Positions 40,492-50,009 of a stretch of DNA of 64,000 nucleotides are shown piece by piece. How positions within the stretch are numbered: the stretch's first letter is position 1; each line of letters opens with the position of its first letter. The DNA comes from a virus. A program made the translations under genes and the position numbers. The stretch is taken from positions 61,546 to 125,545 of the IMG/VR virus record IMGVR_UViG_3300049893_002454; one strand, 5' to 3'. The notes beneath the pieces were generated by a model, which worked only from the letters and a program-made list of their open reading frames with translations, was not told where the DNA came from and searched no databases.

Positions 40492-41976
40492 ATGTTGGAT
40501 TTAACAGAAGTCTTTTTTAATATTGAAAATATTTCAAATAAAGACATTATCCTTTTTGGAAGCTATCGGCTGCGTCCAGGGGCCAAGGCAGATCTTTTCA
40601 AAGTTATACCTAATCTAAGCGAATCTCGGATAATCGACGCACTACGCTCACCTAGTGGCGAATTATTCGTATTTAGCGAATTACAGAAAAAGATAATCAT
40701 TCATGATTTTAGACTTACCTCACTTGACAGTGCGCGCGTAGGTGCTAAGCATATTGTGTCGAATAATGTCCCTGAACGAGGGAAGGTATTAGGTTTCGAT
40801 GGAGCAATGCTTAAGTGGGTTAGTGGTGGTGGCGGGCATTTTGACGTAGAGGCTCCGTTGGTACGCGAAGCTGATACACTGCGTATTGATCGTGCGGGTC
40901 CGCATACATCAGGATATCTTAGCAAAGAGGACTGGCTAGCATTTAGCAATATTACTACTGGATTTAGAATATGGCAATACTACGACCTGCCCGCCAATAT
41001 CGGAGTAAAATGCAAAATAGCATCGTTTAATACTGCATCGATACCGTTTAATACCGGATCTATTGTAAATGGCAGCGCTGTAATCGTAAATGCATCTACT
41101 CTGTCCGCTCCTGGAAAATCACGATGGAAGATTCTAGGATCTAAATCACAGATTGTAGTTACTCAACATATTGGAGATGAGGTGCTATTAAGTGCTGCCC
41201 CTAAAGCAGAAGAATTATGTAGATTATACTTCTTAGTGTGCTTGCCTGCCGGAGTTGATGTGCCGGATAGCTACTCTGGTGCCCCGGACTATGTACGTCA
41301 GCTACGCGCAGAATATTTTGATTTTATAGACCTTAATAGCTCTAAGACAGAATTAATAAATGGCACGAAAACTTTTAAGTCACCAGTTATATTTGAATCA
41401 GATCAGCAGATTAATCAAAGTTTAACTGTTGCTGGAAAAATTACAGCTCACTCAATAACTTTAAATGACGCACCTCAATCATATCACGTACTAACATCTT
41501 CTGCAATGGGCAGCGGCACTTGGCAAGCCAATCCAACAGTATCACAGGGACCTCCGTTAAACTGCTATGATGGGCAGTTGTGGGTTAGGACCCCAGACTT
41601 TGAGTTATTTGTATATGATGGTACTAGAACTAGTTGGCTAAGCGTAGCAGAGCGCTCTATAAGCGCTTGGTCAACTCAGACCCTTGCACATATGTACCTA
41701 GCGCAGGGAGGGGGCTCTACGTGCAATATACTGCCTCTAAAGAGCACTCTTGTTGGTATGGTGGCATCTAGCAGTCCAGGCTCATCATGGACTGCAGAAG
41801 TACATATTAATAATTCTATCATACCCGGTGCATTTATTAAAGTTGGCGAGGACGGTAGAGGATTCAGCAATAATCTGTCCGTGCCATTTAATCAAGGAGA
41901 CCGTATACAATTCTTTGTAAATGGTCATATGATTGACAATCCTAAGATTGAAGCAATCTTCAAGAAAAGCTTTTAA
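40492..41976 (+). CDS. Fibre or baseplate-associated structural protein A
   Basis: The protein has 494 residues from the ATG at 40492, which follows GGAG. It shares an N-terminal plan with the next gene: FNIENISNKDIILFG..LRPGAKADLF, a helical patch, KIIIHDFRLTSL, then SGYLSKEDWLAF near residue 140, and a beta-rich core beginning FRIWQYYDLPA. The segment SxGYLSxxDWxxF is common in phage tail fibres just after the anchor domain. The C-terminus has a PPLNCYDGQLWVRTPDFELF segment, then a beta-rich end. It opens the fibre block and is probably an adhesin or its base. Confidence 0.65.
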   Translation: MLDLTEVFFNIENISNKDIILFGSYRLRPGAKADLFKVIPNLSESRIIDALRSPSGELFVFSELQKKIIIHDFRLTSLDSARVGAKHIVSNNVPERGKVLGFDGAMLKWVSGGGGHFDVEAPLVREADTLRIDRAGPHTSGYLSKEDWLAFSNITTGFRIWQYYDLPANIGVKCKIASFNTASIPFNTGSIVNGSAVIVNASTLSAPGKSRWKILGSKSQIVVTQHIGDEVLLSAAPKAEELCRLYFLVCLPAGVDVPDSYSGAPDYVRQLRAEYFDFIDLNSSKTELINGTKTFKSPVIFESDQQINQSLTVAGKITAHSITLNDAPQSYHVLTSSAMGSGTWQANPTVSQGPPLNCYDGQLWVRTPDFELFVYDGTRTSWLSVAERSISAWSTQTLAHMYLAQGGGSTCNILPLKSTLVGMVASSSPGSSWTAEVHINNSIIPGAFIKVGEDGRGFSNNLSVPFNQGDRIQFFVNGHMIDNPKIEAIFKKSF

Positions 41977-41990
41977 CCGGTTGGTGAGTA

Positions 41991-43613
41991 GTGGCTGTAA
42001 AATTCTTCAGGCCTAAGCTTATAGTTGAAAATATTTCCCATAAAGCGGTCAGGCTTTTGGGCCTTACAACTATTTTACCTGGTGAAACAATAGATCTTTT
42101 CGATCAGGTGGAGCAGCTATCTCTGTACGAAGATCTTATCCTAAAGGCTCTTGAGAAGCCATGGGGCGATCTTTATAATGAGGTCGTTAATAAAAGAACT
42201 TTAGTTATTCACGATCTGGTATTATCAAGCTTTTACTATGGATTGGTGACACCTGATAATATTATTGCCGATAATAATTATTTTCCAGGCGCAGTTCCAG
42301 CAGTAGTTAACTCCGATACATTTTCCTGGATAGCTCCATCGATTGCCTTCGCTCAATCTCCTTTAGAAATATCGTCTGGTGTAATTTCGATTCCAAAGGC
42401 AAGCGCCACTTCAGACGGTTATTTATCCAAAGAAGACTGGCTATTATTTGCTGGAAATACAAAGCCGGCCATGAAGATATGGCAGTATCAAGATTTCTCT
42501 GCCCCGGTATCTACGAGCCTAACTCTTACGGCCTTTCAGAATGGCACGGGATTATCATTCAACGCATCGTATATACTTAATGATACAGCTCAGATAACAA
42601 TTAGCAGCAATAGCTCAGTACCTCCTACAACTACACTTTCATTTCCAGCCAGATATCTTCCATCCAATCGAGTTACTGTATCATCTCATGTAAGCACTAC
42701 AGTCATTCTAAGTGCAGCTCCAGACACATCACTCTCATGTAGAGTATATTTTTTAATTGAGTTGCCACCAGGCGAATCATTACCCTCAGGATACCAAGAG
42801 GATCCAGAGTTTCTTAATGACGTTAATTTAGAATTTTTAGATGATAACTATGTTAACCAGAATCAAGATGAAGACATTTATGGAAAGAAGACGTTTATAT
42901 CTGAGACTGTGTTCAACAATAGTGTTGGCATAAATGTAGCCTCTCCAGCAGCTGATTTAGATGTATTTGGGCTCATTCAGACTACATCACTTCGTATACC
43001 AACAGGAGCTTCCGACGGATACTTCTTTAGATCTGATGGATATGGATTAGGTTCATGGGCACCAATTCAGGCTGCTGGCATTACAGACCACGGATTGCTC
43101 TCCGGTCTTAGCGATGATGACCATCCTATTTATCTCAGAGTTGATGGAGCCAGGCCTATGGCCGGGGCATTGGATATGGATGGATACTCCATTCTATCAG
43201 CGCAGTTGGATGGGATATTGTATTTTCGAATGCCAAGCGGAGCAGTGGATGGCTATGTACTTACATCTAATGCGCTTGGCGAGGCAAGCTGGCAGCCTAG
43301 TGCATCAATGATTGGGTCGGGGATCTCTGAGACTCAGCATGAAAACTTAGATACGTTGGTGCATAATCTAGCAGAAACGTATTTTGAAGAAATAATTACT
43401 GTGGGCGGCAAGGTGACTGCTGTAATCGATTGGACATCTCCTGCTAAGATATTAAAGATCAGAGAATTTCAATACTCATATAATGGCACTAAAATATCAC
43501 AGGAGATTGCAATTCAATATGACGGTTCTGGTACTGAGGTCCAGCGGCTAACGACTGACTTTAATTATGTCGGAAGTTCTATAGTCTCTTCTACCACTAC
43601 GGAGATACCATAA
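41991..43613 (+). CDS. Fibre structural protein B, paralogue of the previous gene
   Basis: The 540-residue protein starts at GTG 41991 after GGTGAG. Its first 270 residues parallel the gene at 40492: VENISHKAVRLLGLTTILPG with ETIDLF, TLVIHDLVLSS, DGYLSKEDWLLF, KIWQYQDFSAP and CRVYFLIELP. After that it has fibre modules: NNSVGINVASPAADLDVFGL, HGLLSGLSDDDHPIYLRVDG and a C-terminal beta-sandwich-like end. Five DGY tripeptides occur. The pair likely arose by duplication and forms two fibres or two parts of one. Its stop overlaps the next start by one base. Confidence 0.7.
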   Translation: MAVKFFRPKLIVENISHKAVRLLGLTTILPGETIDLFDQVEQLSLYEDLILKALEKPWGDLYNEVVNKRTLVIHDLVLSSFYYGLVTPDNIIADNNYFPGAVPAVVNSDTFSWIAPSIAFAQSPLEISSGVISIPKASATSDGYLSKEDWLLFAGNTKPAMKIWQYQDFSAPVSTSLTLTAFQNGTGLSFNASYILNDTAQITISSNSSVPPTTTLSFPARYLPSNRVTVSSHVSTTVILSAAPDTSLSCRVYFLIELPPGESLPSGYQEDPEFLNDVNLEFLDDNYVNQNQDEDIYGKKTFISETVFNNSVGINVASPAADLDVFGLIQTTSLRIPTGASDGYFFRSDGYGLGSWAPIQAAGITDHGLLSGLSDDDHPIYLRVDGARPMAGALDMDGYSILSAQLDGILYFRMPSGAVDGYVLTSNALGEASWQPSASMIGSGISETQHENLDTLVHNLAETYFEEIITVGGKVTAVIDWTSPAKILKIREFQYSYNGTKISQEIAIQYDGSGTEVQRLTTDFNYVGSSIVSSTTTEIP

Positions 43614-44272
43614 TGAGTGGAGTAATAGTTCTAAATCAACTATCTGCTGAAATAGTTAGTGCTGATGGTTATTCCGCAGTTGTTCTTTCTGGCAACTCTC
43701 TAGATAATGAAACTAGTGGAGTGTTGTTAGCAGGTACTGATGGTTACACTGTAAGTTTCATACGCACAAATTCAGACGGAGTACTGCAGATAGATCCAAT
43801 CGGTACTACTGTTCAGCCCATTTCAGGAACGGTTGCATCTAATCAGAGTGGGATATGGTATGTAAGGCTGACTGATGGTTACGGTAATCCAGTATTGGTA
43901 CGTACTAGTGCCGCACAGGCTGGCGATCCTGGTGTAGTTGTACGCGTAGCTAGCTCTACTACTGATGGATATGTCGCATCCTTATTAGACAGAAGTAAGG
44001 CTAATACTGCCTCTAGGACTACGGTAGCAAATACTACAGTAGCGACCACAATACTTTCAAATAATGATCTTAGGAAGGGTGCTACCATTTATAACAGCTC
44101 TAATAAGTTATTATATATCGCCTTTGGGCCTGTAGACGCTACACTTGCTAGCTTCACTGCACTGATAGCTACAAATGGATACTATGAATTGCCCTATGGA
44201 TTTACTGGACGCATTTCTGGCATATGGGGGGCTTCCGGTAGCGGAGGAGCTCTAGTGACGGAGCTAACATAA
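43613..44272 (+). CDS. Virion protein with conserved C-terminal fibre domain, 219 aa
   Basis: The N-terminal 120 residues are beta-rich and contain four DGY tripeptides. The C-terminal 80 residues (TTVANTTVATTILSNNDLRK, IYNSSNKLLYIAFG, YYELPYGFTGRISGIWGASG, TEL) match the plan of a widespread phage structural domain seen at fibre or virion protein ends, which I recall but cannot name exactly. The one-base overlaps at both ends place it in a tight series with the fibre genes. It may be a fibre tip or a connector. Confidence 0.65.
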   Translation: MSGVIVLNQLSAEIVSADGYSAVVLSGNSLDNETSGVLLAGTDGYTVSFIRTNSDGVLQIDPIGTTVQPISGTVASNQSGIWYVRLTDGYGNPVLVRTSAAQAGDPGVVVRVASSTTDGYVASLLDRSKANTASRTTVANTTVATTILSNNDLRKGATIYNSSNKLLYIAFGPVDATLASFTALIATNGYYELPYGFTGRISGIWGASGSGGALVTELT

Positions 44273-44619
44273 TGCCATACTTTCCTCCTACGCCAAGGTC
44301 TATATATATTACCGCAGATGATATCCCGGCTGGCAATATAACTCTCTTAGATGACGGGTATTGGGCATCTGGATATGTTTATCTTGACTCAATTCACGTA
44401 GAAACAACATCTACTGATTGGGATTTATATTTATGTCAGGATAGCTCCTTTAACATTAGCGATATTACAACAATTAAGTTGGTAGCCAATGGGCTTGGAA
44501 GTAGCGTCGTTCCAGTCAATATATCATACGACAGTCTAGACGGCAATGTATTTCTTGTCTATGAAAATAATGTAGGTACATCTAATGTGTCGCTATACAT
44601 CGTAGGTAGAACTCTTTAG
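44272..44619 (+). CDS. Small virion protein, 115 aa
   Basis: The protein is beta-rich, with many Tyr, Asp, Val and Ile, and no charge runs. Segments such as DDGYWASGYVYLDSIHVETT and DWDLYLCQDSSF alternate polar and hydrophobic residues, typical of a beta-sandwich. It closes the series 40492-44619 before a 50-base gap with a TACTAATA box. I do not recognise a family. A fibre accessory or capping role fits the context only. Confidence 0.55.
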   Translation: MPYFPPTPRSIYITADDIPAGNITLLDDGYWASGYVYLDSIHVETTSTDWDLYLCQDSSFNISDITTIKLVANGLGSSVVPVNISYDSLDGNVFLVYENNVGTSNVSLYIVGRTL

Positions 44620-44621
44620 CA

Positions 44622-44629
44622 TACTAATA
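44622..44629 (+). promoter_or_regulatory. TACTAATA box, candidate phage promoter
   Basis: The octamer, followed by TTAATTC, lies 41 bases before the gene at 44670, in the first gap of more than 40 bases in the fibre block. It shares sequence with 34873, 40434 and 56274. Confidence 0.35.
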
Positions 44630-44669
44630 TTAATTCACATCTTAGATATTTAGACTTGGAGGATTTAGC

Positions 44670-46787
44670 ATGGCAATAGCTGATGACTTTAGCATTTCTG
44701 CTACTGGCGATATTAGATATACTGGCACAGGAAGTAATTATTCTGTTATTTCATTTCACCGATGGTTGGGCGATCTTATGGATGACGCTCAAGCTTCAGG
44801 TAATGATATTCTTGATATTACCGATGCTACCGCTTCAGAGCGTTCGACTGATAACATCATCACATTAAATTCTCCATACAATATCGACAATACTGCGGCT
44901 CAGCATCTCTATGACGGTTCCATTATACAGGATAGCGGTAACACCATCTATGATGGCATCGTCTGCTTTTCTGCTCCAGGTACATATCTGCAGATTATCC
45001 AAAACGGTCGCCCAGCATCTCCAAATTTCTGGACTACTGGTCTAAACGCTGATGCTAATAACGGTATTAGCCATCGGTTCATGATAAAGGTCAGGACTGG
45101 TGGTGCGGATATAGATGGCCGTCGTATTCTTGGTCAAACTCGTGTATTTAATCAGACTTATTCAGAATTCCGTATTAATGGTACGTCGCGAGGTAATAAC
45201 GTACTAGCATTAACCTATGCTACAGATCTTAATAATCAAACTTCTGAACCAACAGTAGAAGGTTGGACTGGCATAACAAACACTCAGGGATATCGCCTTC
45301 TAGATGTCGACAATGATGGGTTCACCGAGCCATATTACTCAGAGTGGAATAAGGACATTTACACCATAAATCAGCTTTATGAGCGAACTAAATGGCTGAG
45401 TCGAACTTCCACGGAAGAAGATGGTTACAGTGGCACAGCGACTGATTATCCAGTAGGTGACGGAACGACTACTAGGCAAGCACAGTCATTTAGAAATGGC
45501 CCTGTACCTCAGAATCTAACACGTGTAATTGCTAGACTTAAAAAGTTTGGTACGCCAACGGGTAATCTTACGGCAAACTTATATGCGATTAGCGGTACTC
45601 ATGGAAGTACTGCGGTTCCAACCAGTAGTGCTCTGGCAACATCAGTAACGTTCGATGTAAGCCAACTTACGACATCATACTTACAATATGAGATTGCATT
45701 TAATACGCAATATAATATGATCGCTGATGGCTATTACGCTATATCATTTGAATATAGCGGTGGAAATGCATCTAATTATGTTCAGATTAGCGGTTCAAGT
45801 ACGGGCAGTCACGCTGGTAATAAATCTAGCTTTGCTGGAAGCTGGACCGCACAAGCATCAGAGGATCTTTGGTTCAAGTGCTTTGCCTCTCCATTACTAT
45901 ACGGTATTACCGGAGAAGTATTTAGAGGTATAACTCACGAAATTGAACTCGATGGTCCCAGTGGCACATTCTCATCGTGGGCCCCGGTATCATGGCCATC
46001 GGGCACAGGGCAGATGCTCGCTATTAACTCTACTACTGCGCCAAGCAAGATGTGGATACAGTTACTGACAGGCGTGGCCCCAATAGACAATCAGATAATT
46101 ACTGATGGGTACACTTCGGCCACCGCAACAGTAAATGTAACTGTCACTGAACGAGCACTATCGTTTCCATTTATCGGAGCCTCGACCGGTTCAGCTATAA
46201 TAGGCTCCTATGGCCTAGGTATAGAGACTTCCGATCTGACCGCTAGCGATCGTCTATTCGATCTAAATAATACATCTCGAGTGCCACCTAACAATGTGTC
46301 ATTCACTGTTAGCGGACTGGTAAGCGGAGAGGATCGGGTTCTAGTCGGGCCAGGTAACGGAGGTCTCCTACATACAAATCAATTATCTCTTAGCACTCCT
46401 CTGACTGGTGGGGCAGAAACAGCAGTTGTTGTATCTACAACAATACCTCTCGATACACCGTCATCTGGCACTATTAGAGTTCAGTTAAATAGCGGTATAT
46501 ATCGCAGATTAGCTTACTCATCATTCCTAGGATCAACATTTACCTTAACAGCCTCGACTGACTTTACCGGAGATAATGCTAGCGCGGCCAATAATGTATT
46601 TATTAGCTATATCGATAAGGTTGCTTCGGCTACTAGCGAAAGTTTCACTGTAGTTTTCCAATCTACACGTTCACTATTTGTGCGCGTGCGCGACGGCGGC
46701 GCAAGTCCGATTAAAACGTTCGAGACCACAGCATCACTCGGATCTGGTGGAGGCTCTGCTACGGCAATTAGAACCTCAGATGCGTAA
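44670..46787 (+). CDS. Large virion structural protein, 705 aa
   Basis: The protein starts after a good GGAGG site. The first 200 residues (MAIADDFSISATGDIRYTGT, then SFHRWLGDLMDDAQ, LYDGSIIQ, FWTTGLNADANNG, HRFMIKVRTGGADIDGRRIL) match a family of phage virion proteins that I recall from large phages without a precise name. A carbohydrate-binding or jelly-roll-like region follows (about 270-420), then a beta-rich C-terminus. Three DGY tripeptides occur. It is probably a surface-exposed tail or fibre component. A functional partner cannot be read from the sequence. Confidence 0.6.
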   Translation: MAIADDFSISATGDIRYTGTGSNYSVISFHRWLGDLMDDAQASGNDILDITDATASERSTDNIITLNSPYNIDNTAAQHLYDGSIIQDSGNTIYDGIVCFSAPGTYLQIIQNGRPASPNFWTTGLNADANNGISHRFMIKVRTGGADIDGRRILGQTRVFNQTYSEFRINGTSRGNNVLALTYATDLNNQTSEPTVEGWTGITNTQGYRLLDVDNDGFTEPYYSEWNKDIYTINQLYERTKWLSRTSTEEDGYSGTATDYPVGDGTTTRQAQSFRNGPVPQNLTRVIARLKKFGTPTGNLTANLYAISGTHGSTAVPTSSALATSVTFDVSQLTTSYLQYEIAFNTQYNMIADGYYAISFEYSGGNASNYVQISGSSTGSHAGNKSSFAGSWTAQASEDLWFKCFASPLLYGITGEVFRGITHEIELDGPSGTFSSWAPVSWPSGTGQMLAINSTTAPSKMWIQLLTGVAPIDNQIITDGYTSATATVNVTVTERALSFPFIGASTGSAIIGSYGLGIETSDLTASDRLFDLNNTSRVPPNNVSFTVSGLVSGEDRVLVGPGNGGLLHTNQLSLSTPLTGGAETAVVVSTTIPLDTPSSGTIRVQLNSGIYRRLAYSSFLGSTFTLTASTDFTGDNASAANNVFISYIDKVASATSESFTVVFQSTRSLFVRVRDGGASPIKTFETTASLGSGGGSATAIRTSDA

Positions 46788-46793
46788 TATATT

Positions 46794-47240
46794 ATGGCAG
46801 GCATATTATTCTTTTTTGAAGATAATGATATTGATATATTCTCTGGTCGGAGACTCGATCTTTCGGCCTGGAATTATGCCATTAAATCTGCGGGAGATAT
46901 TACTAAGGTAATTATTGTCAATAGGACATCGCTTCAAATTTCTACATTTGACTCAGATCTAGAATACTTCTTAGTAACCAAAGATTTACCACAGCTAGAT
47001 GGTAGCATAATACACGTAGTATGTCCCTGGGATAATACATGTAATACAGTAAGTTTATGGAATTATGAGCACAGTGCTGATTGGTATTTATTTGGCCCGG
47101 CCAAGGGATGGAAAGAGTACGGTAAGTTGTCAAATGGATTAACTATTCCAGTGGCAAATAATATTGCATTCCATTCTGTTCATGCGGCATCAATCGTTAT
47201 GGCCCATCGCTATGGAGTTAATAAATGGCAGCACCGGTAG
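46794..47240 (+). CDS. Hypothetical protein, 148 aa
   Basis: I recognise no family. The protein is mixed alpha/beta with many aromatic residues (FFFEDND, SAWNYAI, WNYEHSADWYLFGPAKGW). It starts six bases after the previous stop, with a poor ribosome binding site, and overlaps the next gene by 16 bases, so translation is probably coupled. The aromatic content would suit a carbohydrate-contacting or virion surface protein. Confidence 0.5.
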   Translation: MAGILFFFEDNDIDIFSGRRLDLSAWNYAIKSAGDITKVIIVNRTSLQISTFDSDLEYFLVTKDLPQLDGSIIHVVCPWDNTCNTVSLWNYEHSADWYLFGPAKGWKEYGKLSNGLTIPVANNIAFHSVHAASIVMAHRYGVNKWQHR

Positions 47241-49060
47241 TTTCATTTGTAGGAACCAAGGCCGTTAATGGTGAAAGCACCACTACTTATGTAGGAGGAT
47301 CGGTTGCTCTGAATGCCGATAATGTGCTAGAGGGGTCAAACTCTGTAGGAGATAAAGTCTCTGCCGCTACCGTGACTACCTATGCATTAGGTGCTGCTGT
47401 TACCGGCGAGCCTTTCAACTTCTCTTCAGGAGGGGCAAATCAATTTGATCACATATTTATGATCACTCAATTGCAGGGCTCAGTTGATACGCTTGCAAAT
47501 GGTGGGGTTGGAATTGTGGTGGCGGATGATCTTGCTACTGATAGTGTTGGAACGTGGTATGTTGGTCCCAAATCAGGGTATCTAGGTGGCTGGGTATATT
47601 ATGTTATAAATCCAGCAAGGGCTTTCGACACAGTCACTGCCGGCTCTGCTTCCTGGACGACAACTGGAAATCCTGCTCAATTATCAGGAGTAGATGGATT
47701 GGGTGTAAGGTGGAAGATTCTTAATACAATAATGGGTGCGTCAGATAATTGCTTCTTAGACGTTATGTCTGTTGGTACTGGTTATAGTATAACTAATGGC
47801 GATGCAGGGTCAGCAGAAGGTAAATTTAGTGATTTCTCGACATATGAGGAGTCGTCTTCAAATCGCTATGGCGCACTAGAGACCAAATCCGGAATTCTAT
47901 TCCCGCTATGCAAATTATATATAGGAGCATCATCGGGTTCAACTAATACCGAATTTATCGATAGTGGGTTTACTGTAGTGTGGCAGGATGCATATGTAGC
48001 TAGTGACTTCTATGGTCTCATATGTCGGCAAGGGACCGGCACGACAGACGTTCAGTTATCTAGTGGTATATTTAAGGCTGCCGGCTCTACTGAGGTATAT
48101 CTTGATTTTTCCGGAGTAGCAAATGTAGATTTGACTAATATAAATGTTGAAAGGGCAAGATTAATTGATCTGGATGTGAACTGTACCTGGACTGGTGGGC
48201 AAGTAGTTAATTCTGGTATGGTTGAGCTATTCGGCGCGGCGGCTATAACGGCTGTAGACTTCCTGAGATGCACTGATGGATACCAATTAAAGATTACAAA
48301 TAATTCTTATATGGATAATGTAGACAATATATCGTTTACCTCTGGCGGTACAGGACATGCTATATGGATTACTGCCACTGGAACATATTCATTTGATAAT
48401 ATCGTATTCTCTGGTTATGCTGGTTCCGATGGATCTACTGGAAATGAGTGTGTATTTAATAATAGTGGAGGAAGTATTACGATAAATGTAAATGGTGGTA
48501 CATCTCCGACTATACGCAATAGTGCAGGTTCAAGTACGACTGTAAATGCCGGATCAGTGTCAGCTACCGTTACTGTAGTAGACACAACTATCACTCCCAT
48601 TCAGTCGGCTAGAGTCCTGGCATTAGCCGCCTCAGGCGGGCCAATGCCATTCGATGTTACAGTTACTATAGTGAACTCTGGCACTACGGCAACTGTAACG
48701 CATACGAGTCACGGATTAAGTACTAATGATAAGGTTCAGATAAAGGGTGCTAGTCATTATCAGAACAATGGGGTATTTTCTATAACCAAAACAGATAATA
48801 ATACCTATACGTATACGATGCCATCTGCACCGGGAAGTAATCCTACAGGTACTATCAAAGCAACATTTGCTGTATTATCAGGAATGACTGATATTAATGG
48901 ACAAATTACAATGTCAAGAGTATTCCCATCAGATCAGCCAATTGCAGGTAAGGTGAGAAAATCAACCTCGTCCCCACTATATAAAACCACTACATTTGTA
49001 GGAACAGTTGATAGTTCTACTGGACTTACTGCGACTTTGCAAATGATTTCTGATGAATAA
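47225..49060 (+). CDS. Probable beta-helix fibre protein with C-terminal Ig-like module
   Basis: The 611-residue protein is beta-strand-rich with short repeats of Asn, Gly, Ser and Thr, as in beta-helix fibres (about residues 190-450). Near the C-terminus, residues about 475-545 (VTIVNSGTTATVTHTSHGLS, NDKVQIKGASHYQNNGVFSI, NTYTYTMPSAPGSNPTGTI) match a module common in phage tail proteins, with HGLS..D.V.I.GA..YNG.F.I. One DGY occurs. It is probably a receptor-binding or surface protein. Its start lies within the end of the previous gene. Confidence 0.6.
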   Translation: MAAPVVSFVGTKAVNGESTTTYVGGSVALNADNVLEGSNSVGDKVSAATVTTYALGAAVTGEPFNFSSGGANQFDHIFMITQLQGSVDTLANGGVGIVVADDLATDSVGTWYVGPKSGYLGGWVYYVINPARAFDTVTAGSASWTTTGNPAQLSGVDGLGVRWKILNTIMGASDNCFLDVMSVGTGYSITNGDAGSAEGKFSDFSTYEESSSNRYGALETKSGILFPLCKLYIGASSGSTNTEFIDSGFTVVWQDAYVASDFYGLICRQGTGTTDVQLSSGIFKAAGSTEVYLDFSGVANVDLTNINVERARLIDLDVNCTWTGGQVVNSGMVELFGAAAITAVDFLRCTDGYQLKITNNSYMDNVDNISFTSGGTGHAIWITATGTYSFDNIVFSGYAGSDGSTGNECVFNNSGGSITINVNGGTSPTIRNSAGSSTTVNAGSVSATVTVVDTTITPIQSARVLALAASGGPMPFDVTVTIVNSGTTATVTHTSHGLSTNDKVQIKGASHYQNNGVFSITKTDNNTYTYTMPSAPGSNPTGTIKATFAVLSGMTDINGQITMSRVFPSDQPIAGKVRKSTSSPLYKTTTFVGTVDSSTGLTATLQMISDE

Positions 49061-49069
49061 GGATTATTT

Positions 49070-49300
49070 ATGGATGATTTTGATAAGAAGGTAGTGCAGA
49101 TAGAGGTCGACAGAAAAAATACTGCGGCAGTCATACAAGCATTGGATGAGTTACGCAGTACGTGTCAGACGCAGCAGGAAAGAATTGACGGATTAATTTC
49201 AACAGTGTCTACCTTGCATCAGCGAATGTTAGAGCTCGAACAGCTCGTTCGTGTACAGAAGGCAATGACGTTTGGTAGTGGACCATCAGTAAGGACATAA
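49070..49300 (+). CDS. Small coiled-coil protein, 76 aa
   Basis: The protein is almost entirely amphipathic helix (about residues 15-66), with Leu, Ile and Val in heptad spacing, and a polar Gly/Ser tail. An AAGGA site precedes the ATG. It begins nine bases after the previous stop and ends one base before the next start. A trimeric coiled coil of this length could join fibre parts or act as a small fibre assembly factor. No family is recognised. Confidence 0.55.
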   Translation: MDDFDKKVVQIEVDRKNTAAVIQALDELRSTCQTQQERIDGLISTVSTLHQRMLELEQLVRVQKAMTFGSGPSVRT

Positions 49301-49301
49301 T

Positions 49302-50006
49302 ATGGCGATTATAACTAGGGCCTCTAAAGGTTCTGCTCTTTCACATGCTGAGGTAGATAATAATTTCACTGAGTTGGATGAGATCCCTAATGGAAAGACC
49401 TTTCCAAAAACACAGAATGTTGGTATTAAGGTCGACATTGACGCTCCAACATTTCCATGGGTAGATTTAGTTGGAGAAATAGGAATCAACACTGGTGCCC
49501 CAAACCCAGCATCGCAAGAATTATATATAAATGGGATCTATCAGATTAAGTTTGATGAAGATGACGCTGCATTTGTGAATTTTCACCTACCACATGACTA
49601 TGTAGTCGGAAGTGAGCTCTACATGCACATTCATTGGTCTCATACGAGTACTGTTGTAACAGGGGGATCCGTGACATTTGGCATTGAGATGACATATGCT
49701 AAAGGACATAACCAAGCAGCATTCTCATCTACCTCAACTCTAAGTATTGCACAAAATGCCTCAACTACTCAGTACCAGCACTTAATCGCCGAAGCTCAAG
49801 CCTCTACAGCGGGAGGATCTCCGACTGCTATAAATACTTCGCTATTGGAGCCAGATGGCCTTATCTTATGTAGAATTTTTTTAGACAGCAATGACATCAC
49901 CACAAGTGATATGAGCGTCGTAGCGCCATTTATCCACTTCGCTGATATACATTATCAATCTACAGGCATAGGAACTAAGAATAAAACTCCTTCATTTTGG
50001 GGATAG
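49302..50006 (+). CDS. Fibre protein with HAEVDNNF anchor and beta-rich C-terminus
   Basis: The N-terminus ITRASKGSALSHAEVDNNFT is a common start of phage tail fibre proteins. The rest is beta-rich, with a HDYVVGSELYMHIHWSHTST segment and a C-terminal FADIHYQSTGIGTKNK-TPSFWG that I know from many uncultured phage structural proteins. At 234 residues it is short for a fibre, and may be the receptor-binding end of a longer complex. It is packed between two other fibre genes with gaps of one and three bases. Confidence 0.65.
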   Translation: MAIITRASKGSALSHAEVDNNFTELDEIPNGKTFPKTQNVGIKVDIDAPTFPWVDLVGEIGINTGAPNPASQELYINGIYQIKFDEDDAAFVNFHLPHDYVVGSELYMHIHWSHTSTVVTGGSVTFGIEMTYAKGHNQAAFSSTSTLSIAQNASTTQYQHLIAEAQASTAGGSPTAINTSLLEPDGLILCRIFLDSNDITTSDMSVVAPFIHFADIHYQSTGIGTKNKTPSFWG

Positions 50007-50009
50007 TAA

